64,000 nucleotides of DNA, taken from contig CAJXQM010000002.1 in assembly GCA_913058145.1 (NCBI GenBank), forward strand, positions 1-64,000. The letters run 5' to 3'. Shown here one piece after another: positions 19,153-27,865 of this stretch (its first letter is position 1; each line of letters starts with the position of its first letter). Source of the DNA: an uncultured Colwellia sp. GTDB lineage: Bacteria > Pseudomonadota > Gammaproteobacteria > Enterobacterales > Alteromonadaceae. Under the pieces are notes generated by a model, which did not search any database, was not told the origin of the DNA, and was given only the letters and a program-made list of their open reading frames with translations. The position numbers and the translations under genes are program-made.

Positions 19153-19977
19153 TTAATTTTGTAGAAAGTTACTTACTAATAAATTAAATTCCTGACATTT
19201 TTCAATTTGAGTCCAATGTCCACACTCGCTATATACATGTAATTGAGAGTGTTTGATCAGTTCAATAAGTTTATAGGCATTATCTAATGGAATAACTTCA
19301 TCATCTCGACCATGAATAATTAATACTTGATGTGGTAGGCTTTCGATGTCTTTTGGACCACTTTGCATAGCTTCAACCCAACGTTGCCTTGGTGCTGGAA
19401 ACATACTTGAAAATGACTCTTGAAAACTAGGCTGAATACTTGCTTTATAGCGAAGTTCTGCCAACTCATCAGTCACTAACTCTCGGTTATAAGCAAAAAT
19501 ATCAAGTAACTCTTTCATGTTTTCAATTGATGGTGTGTACCCCCACACTTTATCTAAACCATTGGTTAGTTTAAAAGGCACACCTACACTGCCCATTAAT
19601 ACGAGTTTATTAACTCGATCAGGGTAACGAATAGCTAAAGCAAGTGCTAAAGCTCCACCAAAAGAATTACCAATAACCGATGCTTTAGTTATATTTAATG
19701 CATCTAATAAACCAATAGCTTGCTCTACCCAAGTATCCATTGTGTAGTTAATATTTACAGGTCTATCCGTATAACCAAAACCAACCATATCTGGTGCAAT
19801 AACACGATGATTTTTAGCAAGTTCTGGAATAGTTAAGCGCCAATTTGCCCATGCACTAACGCCAGGGCCAGAGCCATGAATAAGTAAAACAATGTCATCA
19901 CCATCACCAACATCATGGTAATTTGTTTCGATATTATTTGCCTTTATAGACAAACCTATTTCAGCATTTGTTGACAT
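19153..19977 (-). CDS. 2-hydroxymuconic semialdehyde hydrolase-type alpha/beta hydrolase (DmpD/TodF-like)
   Basis: C-C bond hydrolase of the meta-cleavage pathway. It has the family oxyanion segment HGSGPGVSAWANWR, the nucleophile elbow GNSFGGALAL (Ser), the acid HGRDDEVIP (Asp) and CGHWTQIE (His). The length of 274 residues fits DmpD/XylF/TodF. These enzymes split ring-fission products into 2-hydroxypenta-2,4-dienoate plus a carboxylic acid, and prefer ketone products such as those from 3-methylcatechol. No 2-hydroxymuconic semialdehyde dehydrogenase is present, so the hydrolytic branch appears to be the only one encoded here. It starts 16 bp after the phenol hydroxylase reductase gene. Confidence 0.9.
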   Translation of the reverse strand: MSTNAEIGLSIKANNIETNYHDVGDGDDIVLLIHGSGPGVSAWANWRLTIPELAKNHRVIAPDMVGFGYTDRPVNINYTMDTWVEQAIGLLDALNITKASVIGNSFGGALALALAIRYPDRVNKLVLMGSVGVPFKLTNGLDKVWGYTPSIENMKELLDIFAYNRELVTDELAELRYKASIQPSFQESFSSMFPAPRQRWVEAMQSGPKDIESLPHQVLIIHGRDDEVIPLDNAYKLIELIKHSQLHVYSECGHWTQIEKCQEFNLLVSNFLQN

Positions 19978-19993
19978 GAATTTTTACCTTCAA

Positions 19994-21055
19994 TTAAATT
20001 GATTTAAATAACGGACTTTTTGATATGGAATCTTTACTATCTTTGGTATAAAAATTTTCCATAAACATATCTCGTTCAAAAAGACGCCCTTGCATAAGTG
20101 TGGTAATACAAGCATCAACCATAGGCGGAGGCCCACACATATAAGCTTTATGACCAGAAAAATTTCCATTAAAATGTTCTTTCGCGGCTTCATGAACATA
20201 GCCACGTGCGCCTTGCCAATCAGAAGATTCAGGTTCATCTGATAAGGCTGGCACATAGGTAAAGTTACTGTGTTCTTGAGATAATTCGGTAAACAATTCA
20301 TGGTAATACAGTTCATTTTGATTTCTTGCACCATAAACTAAGGTAACATCACGTTTTTCGTCACGTTCAAACAAATCCATTATCATCGATTTAGGACTTG
20401 ATAACCCCGACCCGCCCGCTAAAAATATCATGGGTTCAGGCGCAGACTCTCGAACATAAAATCGTCCATAAGGTCCGGTGAAGTTTAATTCATCACCTAC
20501 TTTTAACTCGTCATGTAACCATTTAGTACCTGCGCCATTAAGCACTAAGCTAACATTAAGCTCTATTTGGTTTATATCCGATGGAGGGTTAGATATTGAA
20601 AATGCACGAGGGTATTCATCAACTTCAGGAAGGTATAAATTAATATAATGTCCAGCTTGAAATTTCAAGTCGTCTTTAAGAGCAATAATGATAGAAATAA
20701 TACGCGGTGTTAATTTTTCAATATTTGTCACTACACCTGTGTAGTCTTTTACAGGGTGATTTTGAGCATCTGGGTCTTCTTCAATATCGGCTTCAATTTC
20801 AATATCACATGTTGGAATTGCACAACAACTTAAGCATTTCCCTTCATCTTTCTCCATGTCTAAAAGAGCAAATGGCGAGGCATCACCATGTTCAACTTCT
20901 CCCTCTAATATATCTACTTTGCAGGTTCCACATAAGCCATGACCACAAGCGTGAGGTAAGTAAATCCCCGCCCTTAAAGCTGCGTCTAAAATGGTTTGCC
21001 CTTCTTCAACCTCAATGGTTTCACCAATAGGTTCGATTAAAACTTGATAGGTCAT
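19994..21055 (-). CDS. dmpP: Phenol hydroxylase reductase (DmpP-type)
   Basis: FAD and 2Fe-2S reductase delivering electrons from NADH directly to the phenol hydroxylase. An N-terminal ferredoxin domain has CGHGLCGTC and a fourth cysteine in LSCCAIP. FAD binding (RAFSISN), the NAD domain (LAGGSGLSSPKSMI) and the C-terminal YMCGPPPMV follow. Starting at 21055 (MTYQVLIEP) gives 353 residues, the usual DmpP length; the upstream in-frame ATG would add eight residues with no support. It is the last of six phenol hydroxylase genes in K-L-M-N-O-P order. Confidence 0.93.
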   Translation of the reverse strand: MTYQVLIEPIGETIEVEEGQTILDAALRAGIYLPHACGHGLCGTCKVDILEGEVEHGDASPFALLDMEKDEGKCLSCCAIPTCDIEIEADIEEDPDAQNHPVKDYTGVVTNIEKLTPRIISIIIALKDDLKFQAGHYINLYLPEVDEYPRAFSISNPPSDINQIELNVSLVLNGAGTKWLHDELKVGDELNFTGPYGRFYVRESAPEPMIFLAGGSGLSSPKSMIMDLFERDEKRDVTLVYGARNQNELYYHELFTELSQEHSNFTYVPALSDEPESSDWQGARGYVHEAAKEHFNGNFSGHKAYMCGPPPMVDACITTLMQGRLFERDMFMENFYTKDSKDSISKSPLFKSI

Positions 21056-21117
21056 AATTTTTCTCTCATTAATTAACAACCAGCTTTGAAAAAAACTGGT
21101 TGTACTCTACCTATTTT

Positions 21118-21480
21118 TTAATTACCAGTACCCTGGTAGCCATTAAGTCCTGGGGTTTTAAAACGTAATAAAGATTTATGCCCAACGCCATTCTCAATTA
21201 AACTTTCGCCCATATTTGGTGATAAGGGTTCACCATCTAATACCCAAGTAGCGGTGGTCCAATCAACACATTCAAAATCTGGATGAGCACCAATAATATT
21301 AGGAATAACTTCTTCCGTTAAAGTACTAAAAGACATTTCAGGTGGAAAAGCAAAAACATTGGCAGGACCTATAGCTAGGTGATTATCCCAAGCAATATAA
21401 ACTAGTTGGTTACCATGAAAGTTTTCAATCGCATCTTTGTTACCTACTGGGTATTCTCCAAAATTTGTTTTAACAGACAT
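21118..21480 (-). CDS. dmpO: Phenol hydroxylase gamma subunit (DmpO-type)
   Basis: Small structural subunit of the phenol hydroxylase (alpha-beta-gamma)2 oxygenase, 120 residues. Segments YPVGNKDAIENFHGNQLVYI, FAFPPEMSFSTL and FECVDWTTATWVLDGEP match DmpO/PhlE. It lies 9 bp after the alpha-subunit gene and 62 bp before the reductase gene, in canonical order. It has no cofactor ligands. Confidence 0.92.
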   Translation of the reverse strand: MSVKTNFGEYPVGNKDAIENFHGNQLVYIAWDNHLAIGPANVFAFPPEMSFSTLTEEVIPNIIGAHPDFECVDWTTATWVLDGEPLSPNMGESLIENGVGHKSLLRFKTPGLNGYQGTGN

Positions 21481-21489
21481 TTTTATCTC

Positions 21490-23019
21490 CTACACGCTTT
21501 CTTTAGCATCACTATTATTGTCATTGTTACCATGAGCTGATTTCCACATTTGTTCATCTGCGGAGCCATGATATTCGCCACCATCTTCTGGATTGAAATT
21601 ATAGTATTTAAGTACATCTGAAATTTCAGCACCGCCACAATTACCTTGGAAAATTTGATGAGGAGGTATCCATGCATGAGTATATTTTTCTGGTTCATGA
21701 TCAAATATTTCTTTACAACCATCTGAACATGTATGGTATTTATCACTGTTAAACTCACTTACTCTATATGATAAATCCATTGGTTTACCTTTAGATATTT
21801 CGGTAAAACACATAGGCACTTGGCACACTTGACAAATTTGAGGTAAACCTGCATTAAAATATCGTTTTCCTTCTTTTTCCATTTGAGCATACATTTCCCA
21901 ACGAGGTCGGTAATATTTATCAAAGGTATTAGGATATTTTTCAGATAACCAATCCATTTTTTCTTTAGTAGGAACCGTCGTTTGAAAGCCTGCTGCATTA
22001 GAAAATTGATATAAAACTGTGTATACTTGGTGGCTTAAATGTTCAGCCTCGACAGTTGCTTGTTCATGAAATTTAGGCATACGTAAGCCATATCTACCTA
22101 GATCGTTAAATAACGCTCCACAGTTATCAACAAAGTATATATCCCATGCTTCTTTCCATGACATTGGGCTATCTGGCAACATATAGTCTTGCATTGCAGA
22201 AACTAAACCCAATACACGGTATGCACGCCAAAAATGTTTATCTATCCAGCCTTGAACTATTTCTAGATTATCTTCATGCTGTTCAACAATAAATTTTATA
22301 ATTTCAAGACCTAAAGTCATATGACGTGATTCATCAGATTGCGCTGAAAAACCAAAGGTAACGGTAGCCATATCACCATTATGAGCAGCACCTGACATAA
22401 ACGGTACAAAAAGCAAATTGGTCAATATATATTCAAAAGCGAAGGATATTGAAGTAATAAATTCAAAAGGTCCTGATGCTCTAGCATCATCAAAGTAAGA
22501 CTTAGGTACAGATAAATACCAAACACGATCATGCATGTGGAATGGGTCATGAAGTCCCGTAAAATGTTTATTGTAATGACTCAAAGTATGTATTTGAGTT
22601 TGTGAATGACGTAATTCATCAATAGATTGCATTTGACAAGCTAATTGAGCACCTTCACCACTAAATTGACGTGCTAAATTAGCGTACCCACGATGAGCAC
22701 CATATTCTAGTGGAGATACTCCTTGAATAAATATCTTCAGGGCATTGATATAACTAGCATCGGTTATATTAAGGTGACCATTATTCTGAGCAAAACTATC
22801 AATAACTGCATAAAGTTTTTTATCTTTTTCTGCTTGATATTTCCAATAAGCATCAGTGGTTAGTCTAAAAGGGTCTTCCCATTTATCCCAATCAACAATT
22901 TTTATTCCTTCGTAGGTTTCTTGAGGAAATACTTTTTCTTTAGGTTGGTATGTTGGTTCCCAACCAAGCCCACGAGTTAGAACTTCATACCGTTTTCGCA
23001 TATTCAATTTTTTAGCCAT
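21490..23019 (-). CDS. dmpN: Phenol hydroxylase alpha (catalytic diiron) subunit (DmpN-type)
   Basis: Catalytic subunit converting phenol and cresols to catechols, 509 residues. Diiron ligands are in LEYGAHRGYANLAR, IDELRHSQTQ (ExxH), FAFEYILTN and DESRHMTLG (ExxH). The C-terminal zinc-ribbon-like part has CQVCQVPMCF and YHTCSDGCKEIF, as in DmpN/PHN. It is 15 bp after the effector gene and 9 bp before the gamma gene. It is paralogous to the TmoA-type alpha subunit at 13.3-14.8 kb, and the pair would allow two successive hydroxylations from arene to catechol. Confidence 0.95.
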   Translation of the reverse strand: MAKKLNMRKRYEVLTRGLGWEPTYQPKEKVFPQETYEGIKIVDWDKWEDPFRLTTDAYWKYQAEKDKKLYAVIDSFAQNNGHLNITDASYINALKIFIQGVSPLEYGAHRGYANLARQFSGEGAQLACQMQSIDELRHSQTQIHTLSHYNKHFTGLHDPFHMHDRVWYLSVPKSYFDDARASGPFEFITSISFAFEYILTNLLFVPFMSGAAHNGDMATVTFGFSAQSDESRHMTLGLEIIKFIVEQHEDNLEIVQGWIDKHFWRAYRVLGLVSAMQDYMLPDSPMSWKEAWDIYFVDNCGALFNDLGRYGLRMPKFHEQATVEAEHLSHQVYTVLYQFSNAAGFQTTVPTKEKMDWLSEKYPNTFDKYYRPRWEMYAQMEKEGKRYFNAGLPQICQVCQVPMCFTEISKGKPMDLSYRVSEFNSDKYHTCSDGCKEIFDHEPEKYTHAWIPPHQIFQGNCGGAEISDVLKYYNFNPEDGGEYHGSADEQMWKSAHGNNDNNSDAKESV

Positions 23020-23034
23020 TATATTTTCCCCTTT

Positions 23035-23310
23035 TTAATTCCACGAAAGTCTAAAATAATCATCATCTTCATCAACATGACCTGACAACGAAACGAGTAC
23101 TAAATGTAACTCCTGAAGCTCAACCTCATGCCCTGCGAGTTCTGAAACAACTTCTTTTGTAATACCTAGAAAACCATTATTTTCTATACGAATCATTCCT
23201 GGTTGATCATACTTAAATACAGCATTTGGATTTTCTTGTTCAAACGCTTCAGTAAATGGGCGAGCATCTTCCGTGTTTTGTAAAATAATAAATAATTTGT
23301 CTTTTGACAT
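23035..23310 (-). CDS. dmpM: Phenol hydroxylase effector protein (DmpM-type)
   Basis: Cofactor-free regulatory component of 91 residues that binds the hydroxylase. Segments FIILQNTEDARPFTEAFEQ, PGMIRIENNG and LSGHVDEDDDYF match DmpM/PHM in length and composition. It is 9 bp downstream of the beta-subunit gene and 15 bp upstream of the alpha-subunit gene. It is a distant homologue of the TmoD-type effector in the same gene run. Confidence 0.93.
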   Translation of the reverse strand: MSKDKLFIILQNTEDARPFTEAFEQENPNAVFKYDQPGMIRIENNGFLGITKEVVSELAGHEVELQELHLVLVSLSGHVDEDDDYFRLSWN

Positions 23311-23319
23311 AGTAATCTC

Positions 23320-24318
23320 CTAAAGATCAAGTCCTTGTTTAGTTAATCTAGTAAACAACTCAGTTTTAATTTCAGTTAATTGCTGCTTACCATCCTCGCC
23401 TAGGGCTTCTACCGAATAGACTTCAAGGGCTTCTTCTATTCGTGTTGACCAAGTAGTTACCCATGTTGATAATAGTTGTTTATTTTCTTCACTTTCAGCC
23501 GCTGTCACTTTAATAAGTTGATTAGTCCAGCGAATGGTCTCGCCATACCATTCAGCCATAAATTGAGTAAGTAATGTAATTCCTGAGGCCCCTTTACTGT
23601 GTAAATTTTTAATATAACGATCAAAAATTAATGGGAAGATTAAACCATCCATGACAACATTTTGTGCAACCATAATTTCAAACCAGTCATCTAATACAAA
23701 AATATCTTCCATCGCATGGCGAAGCTCTTGCCACATAGGATTTTCTAGCCAGTCTGATTTAGCTTTCACAAGACCTTCAGTTTCATTTTCATCTATTAGT
23801 AAAGTAATTCGAGAAATGTATTGAGACATAGCAATACGATCAAAGCCATTAAATGAAGAAAGTGACGTAATTGATGAACCATAACCGCGATCACAAATAT
23901 CTTGATTATTCATATTTGCACCATATTCAACATGGCGTAGTGGGGACAAAATATTTTTGATTGAGCTCTTTAATTCGACTGCAAGTGATGAAAGCATATT
24001 ATGCTTTTCAAGCATTTTAAAATTGTTATCCATACCTTCTTGCTGTTTGGCACGAGCTATTACGTAAGAACTATAATAATATTGACGCGGATCGGTAAAG
24101 GTGTACCAATCTTTCATTACTATTGAAGTATTTCTAACATCATAAAGTTCTCTGTCTTTAGCCCAACTAGGAGGGTAATGAAAATTGGTTGTAGGTTGAA
24201 CATCATAAATAGCTTCTTGATAACGTGATGCAGGTTTATCATGCCCAATTCTGCGCCCTATATATGCGTAATTAACTCTTTTCGCTTTTATTTCTTTTGT
24301 CGATATATGCACTGACAT
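23320..24318 (-). CDS. dmpL: Phenol hydroxylase beta subunit (DmpL-type)
   Basis: Structural beta subunit of the phenol hydroxylase, 332 residues, with the family segments NYAYIGRRIGHDKPASRYQ, FTDPRQYYYSSYV and LRHVEYGANMNNQDICDRG. It has the ferritin-like fold but no functional iron site. It lies 24 bp after the DmpK-type gene and 9 bp before the effector gene, consistent with co-transcription. Confidence 0.93.
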   Translation of the reverse strand: MSVHISTKEIKAKRVNYAYIGRRIGHDKPASRYQEAIYDVQPTTNFHYPPSWAKDRELYDVRNTSIVMKDWYTFTDPRQYYYSSYVIARAKQQEGMDNNFKMLEKHNMLSSLAVELKSSIKNILSPLRHVEYGANMNNQDICDRGYGSSITSLSSFNGFDRIAMSQYISRITLLIDENETEGLVKAKSDWLENPMWQELRHAMEDIFVLDDWFEIMVAQNVVMDGLIFPLIFDRYIKNLHSKGASGITLLTQFMAEWYGETIRWTNQLIKVTAAESEENKQLLSTWVTTWSTRIEEALEVYSVEALGEDGKQQLTEIKTELFTRLTKQGLDL

Positions 24319-24342
24319 TATTTAATACTCCTATTTGTATTT

Positions 24343-24600
24343 TTATTTAAAATTACCATATCGCCATTTTAGTTTGTCAAGGGCTAGCGCCTTTTCTTGT
24401 TCAAGCGTTAGCTCTTCCACGTTGTATTTTTTGCAAAAACTTTTGAATTGAAGGAAAGGAAGTACTAACTCAACATATAGGTTTGGATCACCAATTGAAA
24501 AATCAAATTCAACAAATTCATTTTTCAAAACACCTGTCACATGAACATAATGAGTTAACGTTGCAATATCCTTTAATTTACTGTTAACACTTTCAATCAT
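24343..24600 (-). CDS. dmpK: Phenol hydroxylase assembly protein (DmpK-type)
   Basis: First gene of the phenol hydroxylase set, 85 residues. The family features are YVHVTGVLKNEFVEFDFSIGD and FLQFKSFCKKYNV. DmpK is not part of the active enzyme; it is thought to help assemble or load iron into the apo-oxygenase. The ATG at 24600 is preceded by a strong AGAGGGG ribosome site. A sigma-54-type promoter motif lies only about 37-50 bp upstream, marking this as the operon's first gene. Confidence 0.9.
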   Translation of the reverse strand: MIESVNSKLKDIATLTHYVHVTGVLKNEFVEFDFSIGDPNLYVELVLPFLQFKSFCKKYNVEELTLEQEKALALDKLKWRYGNFK

Positions 24601-24634
24601 TAATAACCCCTCTTATCTTTAAGATACCTGCACA

Positions 24635-24651
24635 AGGCAAATTACATACCA
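24635..24651 (-). promoter_or_regulatory. Candidate sigma-54 (-24/-12) promoter of the aromatic operon
   Basis: On the minus strand the motif reads TTGGTATG-TAAT-TTGC. The invariant GG (24650-24649) and GC (24638-24637) are exactly 10 bp apart, and most of the TTGGCACG-N4-TTGC consensus is kept. Transcription would start near 24625, about 25 nt before the dmpK-type ATG. Phenol and toluene operons of this type are commonly sigma-54 dependent. Confidence 0.65.
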
Positions 24652-24963
24652 ATATATTCTTATAATTTATTTTGTTATTGTCCATCATACGTTTTATACG
24701 TTTTATTCGATTTAAATTCCTATCGCTTGTTACCTACGTTAAAAACATAATAGTTAAAAATATAATTACTAAACTATAAGAGCAATTAACAAGCCACAAA
24801 AATTAACAGAAGTAAATTCAAATACTTGGTCATATATTTAATTAAAAATATATATTTCAAGTAATAAAGTAATAAATATTTAATCATTTGGTAACATTTT
24901 AGTTTTTGTTAATAAAGAATTTAACTATTTTGTTATAAATGGCTTGTATGGTGCAGAAATGTG

Positions 24964-24999
24964 AAATAGTTATTTGTTCAAATGATCAAATAACTATTT
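24964..24999. promoter_or_regulatory. Long perfect palindrome, candidate XylR/DmpR-type upstream activating site
   Basis: A perfect 13-bp inverted repeat (AAATAGTTATTTG at 24964-24976, complement at 24987-24999) with a 10-nt spacer. Its centre, TTGTTCAAATGATCAA, matches the XylR/DmpR consensus TTGATCAATTGATCAA at 14 of 16 positions. It lies about 340 bp upstream of the -24/-12 motif, farther than the usual 100-200 bp. The remaining sequence from 24601 to 25215 is AT-rich with no gene; a CCTCAC/GTGAGG hairpin at 25151-25171 belongs to the IS110 end. Confidence 0.55.
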
Positions 25000-25215
25000 A
25001 ATGTTTTTAATCAGGCTTTATTCAGACGTTTCATAAGGCTGTTTTAGAAACTCTTTATGTTACGTTTTTGATTTTAATAGGGACGCTACATTTATGTTGG
25101 GTTATCGTGACGTGGTCAACCAAATTCAGTCACACTAGATAATTGGACTCCCTCACCCTTAACGAGTGAGGTAATATAAAAGTTACTACACAAATATATT
25201 ATAAAGAGTCCTAAT

Positions 25216-26242
25216 ATGTTTCGTACCAAAGTTGGCGTTGATTTAGCAAAAGAAGGTATTCAAGTTTGTATTTATAGAAAACAAAAAGGTGCAGTCAAAT
25301 ATTGAAATGACACCGAACGAATTTCTTTGTTGGCTAGCTAATGCAAAACCCGTCACGATAATATTTGAAGCGTGTGGCACATAGAATTACTGGAAGCAGA
25401 AAGCGATTTCGGCAGGTCACGATGCGCATTTAATTTCATCAAAATTAGTTGATACGGTTAGACAAAATAAAAAAACGGATAAAAATGATGCATTGGCTAT
25501 TGTCCAGGCAGCATCATTACCCGATGTTATTTTTATTGGTGGTAAAACGGTTGAGCAGCAACAATTACAAACCATTAAGCGCTTAAGAGAGCTTGCTATA
25601 AAACACCAAGGTGCCTGTCAGCAACAATTAGTGTCTGTATTATTGGAATTGAATTTTCGTATTTCTAATCGAAAAGGCGGTATTATCAGTGCGATAGACG
25701 GAGTATTAGAAGATGCAACGAATGGATTGTCAGCCGAATGCCGTATTGCAATAGATACAGCTAAAGTGTATTTGAAAGTAACGATTGAAGCGGTTCAGCA
25801 CTATGATGATTGTTTAGAAAAGTCAGTTACTACTCATGCTGATTGTAAACAGCTACTCAAGCTTGAAGGTGTTGGTACCATGAATGCGATTAATCTATAT
25901 CTCGCACTAGGTTGCTCCGACATAGGCGTCTTCAGTAAAGGTAAAGACGCTTCAGCCTGTATTGGTTGGACGCCTATTCAACATTCTTCGGGTGGTTTTG
26001 TTAAATTAGGCTCAATAGGAAAGCACTGTAAAAATAGCATGCTAAGAAGTCAGTTAATTGGTGGTGCAATGCCTGCGGTGAATCAAGCGGTTATACGAGA
26101 AGCCAAAACTAGAAAAGATGTTTGGCTTAAGCGACGAGGTAAAAAGTGTGCAGCGGTGGCACTTGCTAACAAAACGGTAAGAACAGCTTTCGCGATGCTA
26201 ACACAAGATACAGAATACAAAGCTGAATTATTGGTAGCTTAA
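25216..26242 (+). pseudogene. IS110-family transposase, inactivated
   Basis: DEDD transposase of the IS110 family. The N terminus (FRTKVGVDLAKEGIQVC) opens at 25216, but the frame breaks near 25300. In the next frame (MTPNEFLCWLANAKPVTIIF) an in-frame TAG replaces a codon within EACGT-NYW near 25382. From 25493 the rest is open: KKTDKNDALAIVQAA, then the C-terminal Transposase_20 domain with LEGVGTMNAINLYLALG and CIGWTPIQHSSGG. At least two lesions make it non-functional. It has moved in just upstream of the aromatic operon, whose regulator might otherwise be expected there. Confidence 0.88.
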
Positions 26243-26320
26243 AAAGAGTTGAATCGAAAAATGTAGTTTAAAAGCGTTCAAACAACAAAAATGCAAAACG
26301 AAGATAAAAATCAGCTGGTT

Positions 26321-27421
26321 TATACCCATCACACTTCAAGATGCAGATTTTAGCACCTGAAAATTATCATTAATTCTGCTTTCTAAAATATCACCTATTT
26401 TAGGGAGTGTTTGACTGAAAAATTCATCAATTTTTTCTCTAAATTCTTTCGCCGTAGCAAAATATTTATTATTTCTGACATGTTCATTCATTACTTTCCA
26501 TAAACGCTCTATTGGATTTAAATTAGGACTGTAAGCGGGAAGATAATGCAGTTCAATATTAAGCTCAGTCGCTTTATCTTTAACAACTTGTGCTCGATGA
26601 TAGCCAGCGCCATCTAAAATCACATGGATGCGTTTATTACTGTCATTATATGCGCGTAGCTCTGTGAAAAAATGTTGAATAGTCTCACCATTCACTTTAT
26701 CGTAACGTCTAACTTGAGCTGCCGCTAAATTATTCAAATCAATAGCACCTACAAGGTTTAATCGCGTTCGGCTACCTGTGGTTTCTATCGCTTTATCATG
26801 CCCTTTCTTTATCCATCCACAACTTACTTTGGTCGCTTGAGTTGGATGCATAGCATCTATAAACAATATAGGCTCATCAGCTACTTGCGCTTTTAATTCG
26901 GTATACTTCTCAATAAACTCGGCTTGTTTTTCCTCATCAAATTTATGAGGGACACCTTTGGGGTACTTGTAGCTAAAGTTGTGCTGATGAAGCCATTTAT
27001 TTAAACCTGAAATAGAAAAGCGGATCTCATGATTTTTCCAGATGTACTCAATGATTTCATAAGAGCAGCGATAAGTGTTTAGCATAATATGAGCAACCAC
27101 TTCATCTGTTTGTGTTTGACTCAAATAGGGTTGTGAGCCGCAATTTTCTGGTGCTAACTTATCTTTACTTACAAAGTCATCAATATGTCTAACAATACTC
27201 GTTTCATGCAGTCGTAATGCTTGAGCAATCATCGCTGTTGACCAACCTTCAGAGCGAAGTAATACCGCTTTAATTCGATCACGAACACGACCATCACGAC
27301 TTGCATCATGTAGGGCTTCAAGATCTATTTTTTGCTCTGTGGTTAATTTGATGTTTTTCATGAGGTATATCATGATCCTCATTATTGTATAAATCAAGCA
27401 CCTTCATTGATCACGGGTATA
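26321..27421 (-). mobile_element. IS630-family insertion sequence
   Basis: An intact-looking element about 1.1 kb long. Its ends read TATACCC inwards from 26321 and, on the other strand, TATACCC inwards from 27421, with imperfect similarity continuing inside. TA at both ends agrees with IS630 target choice. It has inserted into an IS982 remnant whose coding sequence stops at the right boundary. Confidence 0.8.
26336..27397 (-). CDS. IS630-family transposase
   Basis: DDE transposase with an N-terminal helix-turn-helix region (LRSEGWSTAMIAQALRLHETSIVRHI) and a catalytic domain. Visible parts are LFIDAMHPTQ (first Asp), HVILDGAGYHRA (second Asp) and LPAYSPNLNPIERLWK (Glu). The reading frame is uninterrupted and of normal length, so this is the only apparently functional transposase gene of the IS cluster. 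The true start may be the ATG at 27361 (MKNIKLTTEQ), as the first 12 residues look like translated terminus. Confidence 0.92.
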   Translation of the reverse strand: MIYTIMRIMIYLMKNIKLTTEQKIDLEALHDASRDGRVRDRIKAVLLRSEGWSTAMIAQALRLHETSIVRHIDDFVSKDKLAPENCGSQPYLSQTQTDEVVAHIMLNTYRCSYEIIEYIWKNHEIRFSISGLNKWLHQHNFSYKYPKGVPHKFDEEKQAEFIEKYTELKAQVADEPILFIDAMHPTQATKVSCGWIKKGHDKAIETTGSRTRLNLVGAIDLNNLAAAQVRRYDKVNGETIQHFFTELRAYNDSNKRIHVILDGAGYHRAQVVKDKATELNIELHYLPAYSPNLNPIERLWKVMNEHVRNNKYFATAKEFREKIDEFFSQTLPKIGDILESRINDNFQVLKSAS

Positions 27422-27541
27422 GGTAAAAATTTATGACAAAAATCATCGACATCACAAAATATATCTATTAAGTTATTCATCTGCCCACCTCTGTTGCTTT
27501 CAAATCGTTTTTAGTCGAAAGATCTGATCGCGAGGTGGGCA
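27421..27541 (-). mobile_element. IS982-like insertion-sequence remnant (5' end)
   Basis: On the minus strand an ATG at 27480 opens MNNLIDIFCDVDDFCHKFLP, which resembles the start of IS982-type transposases. It is cut after 20 codons by the IS630 element. Upstream are the matching inverted segments GCCCACCT/AGGTGGGC (27483-27490 and 27533-27540). The rest of the gene is missing on the far side of IS630. Confidence 0.6.
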
Positions 27542-27865
27542 ATTAGTTCAATTCTTATCCAGTTTTCAGGTTAATTAAATAAAATACGACAACTTGCTTG
27601 AAAGATGGCGGTATTAAGCGATCGGCATCATGGTATTACGAACAGGTTGCCGTGCTTTTATCTATTGATCGCAGTAACCATATGATTAATCCAATTTTAT
27701 CGTAAGCACCTTATAAACCGCATTATTCCCCCATCAAACGTTAGGTGATACAAATGACAAAAAAACGTCCAAATTACAGCCCAGTATTTCGGAAGTAAAA
27801 CCTTGATGTTGATATTTAAAATACACATCAAAAACAACAGGTAAATGTACTCTACATTTACCTAG
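27542..27865. other. Gene-free stretch with a possible IS3-type remnant
   Basis: No intact gene. At 27754-27798 a 14-codon plus-strand frame (MTKKRPNYSPVFRK, then stop) resembles the beginning of IS3-type OrfA proteins. At about 27580-27710 a plus-strand frame containing GGIKRSASWYYEQVAVLLS ends in a stop; it may be a fragment of a lost gene that I do not recognise. Confidence 0.4.

Noticed and set aside
19990-20334. 114-codon frame overlapping the DmpP-type gene
   Set aside because: It lies in a shifted frame of a gene with clear ferredoxin and flavin motifs, and has no independent support.
21483-21998. Open frames of 91 and 79 codons inside the DmpN-type gene
   Set aside because: They are other-frame readings of a clearly coding gene, with Met/Ile-rich composition and no ribosome sites.
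24870-24886. TTAATCATTTGGTAAC as a second XylR/DmpR activator site
   Set aside because: Only about 11 of 16 positions match, and it lacks the symmetry of the main palindrome.
27735-27760. CGTTAGGTG resembling the 3' core site of an integron attC
   Set aside because: No matching RYYYAAC partner or stem is found upstream within a cassette-like distance, and no integrase is present.
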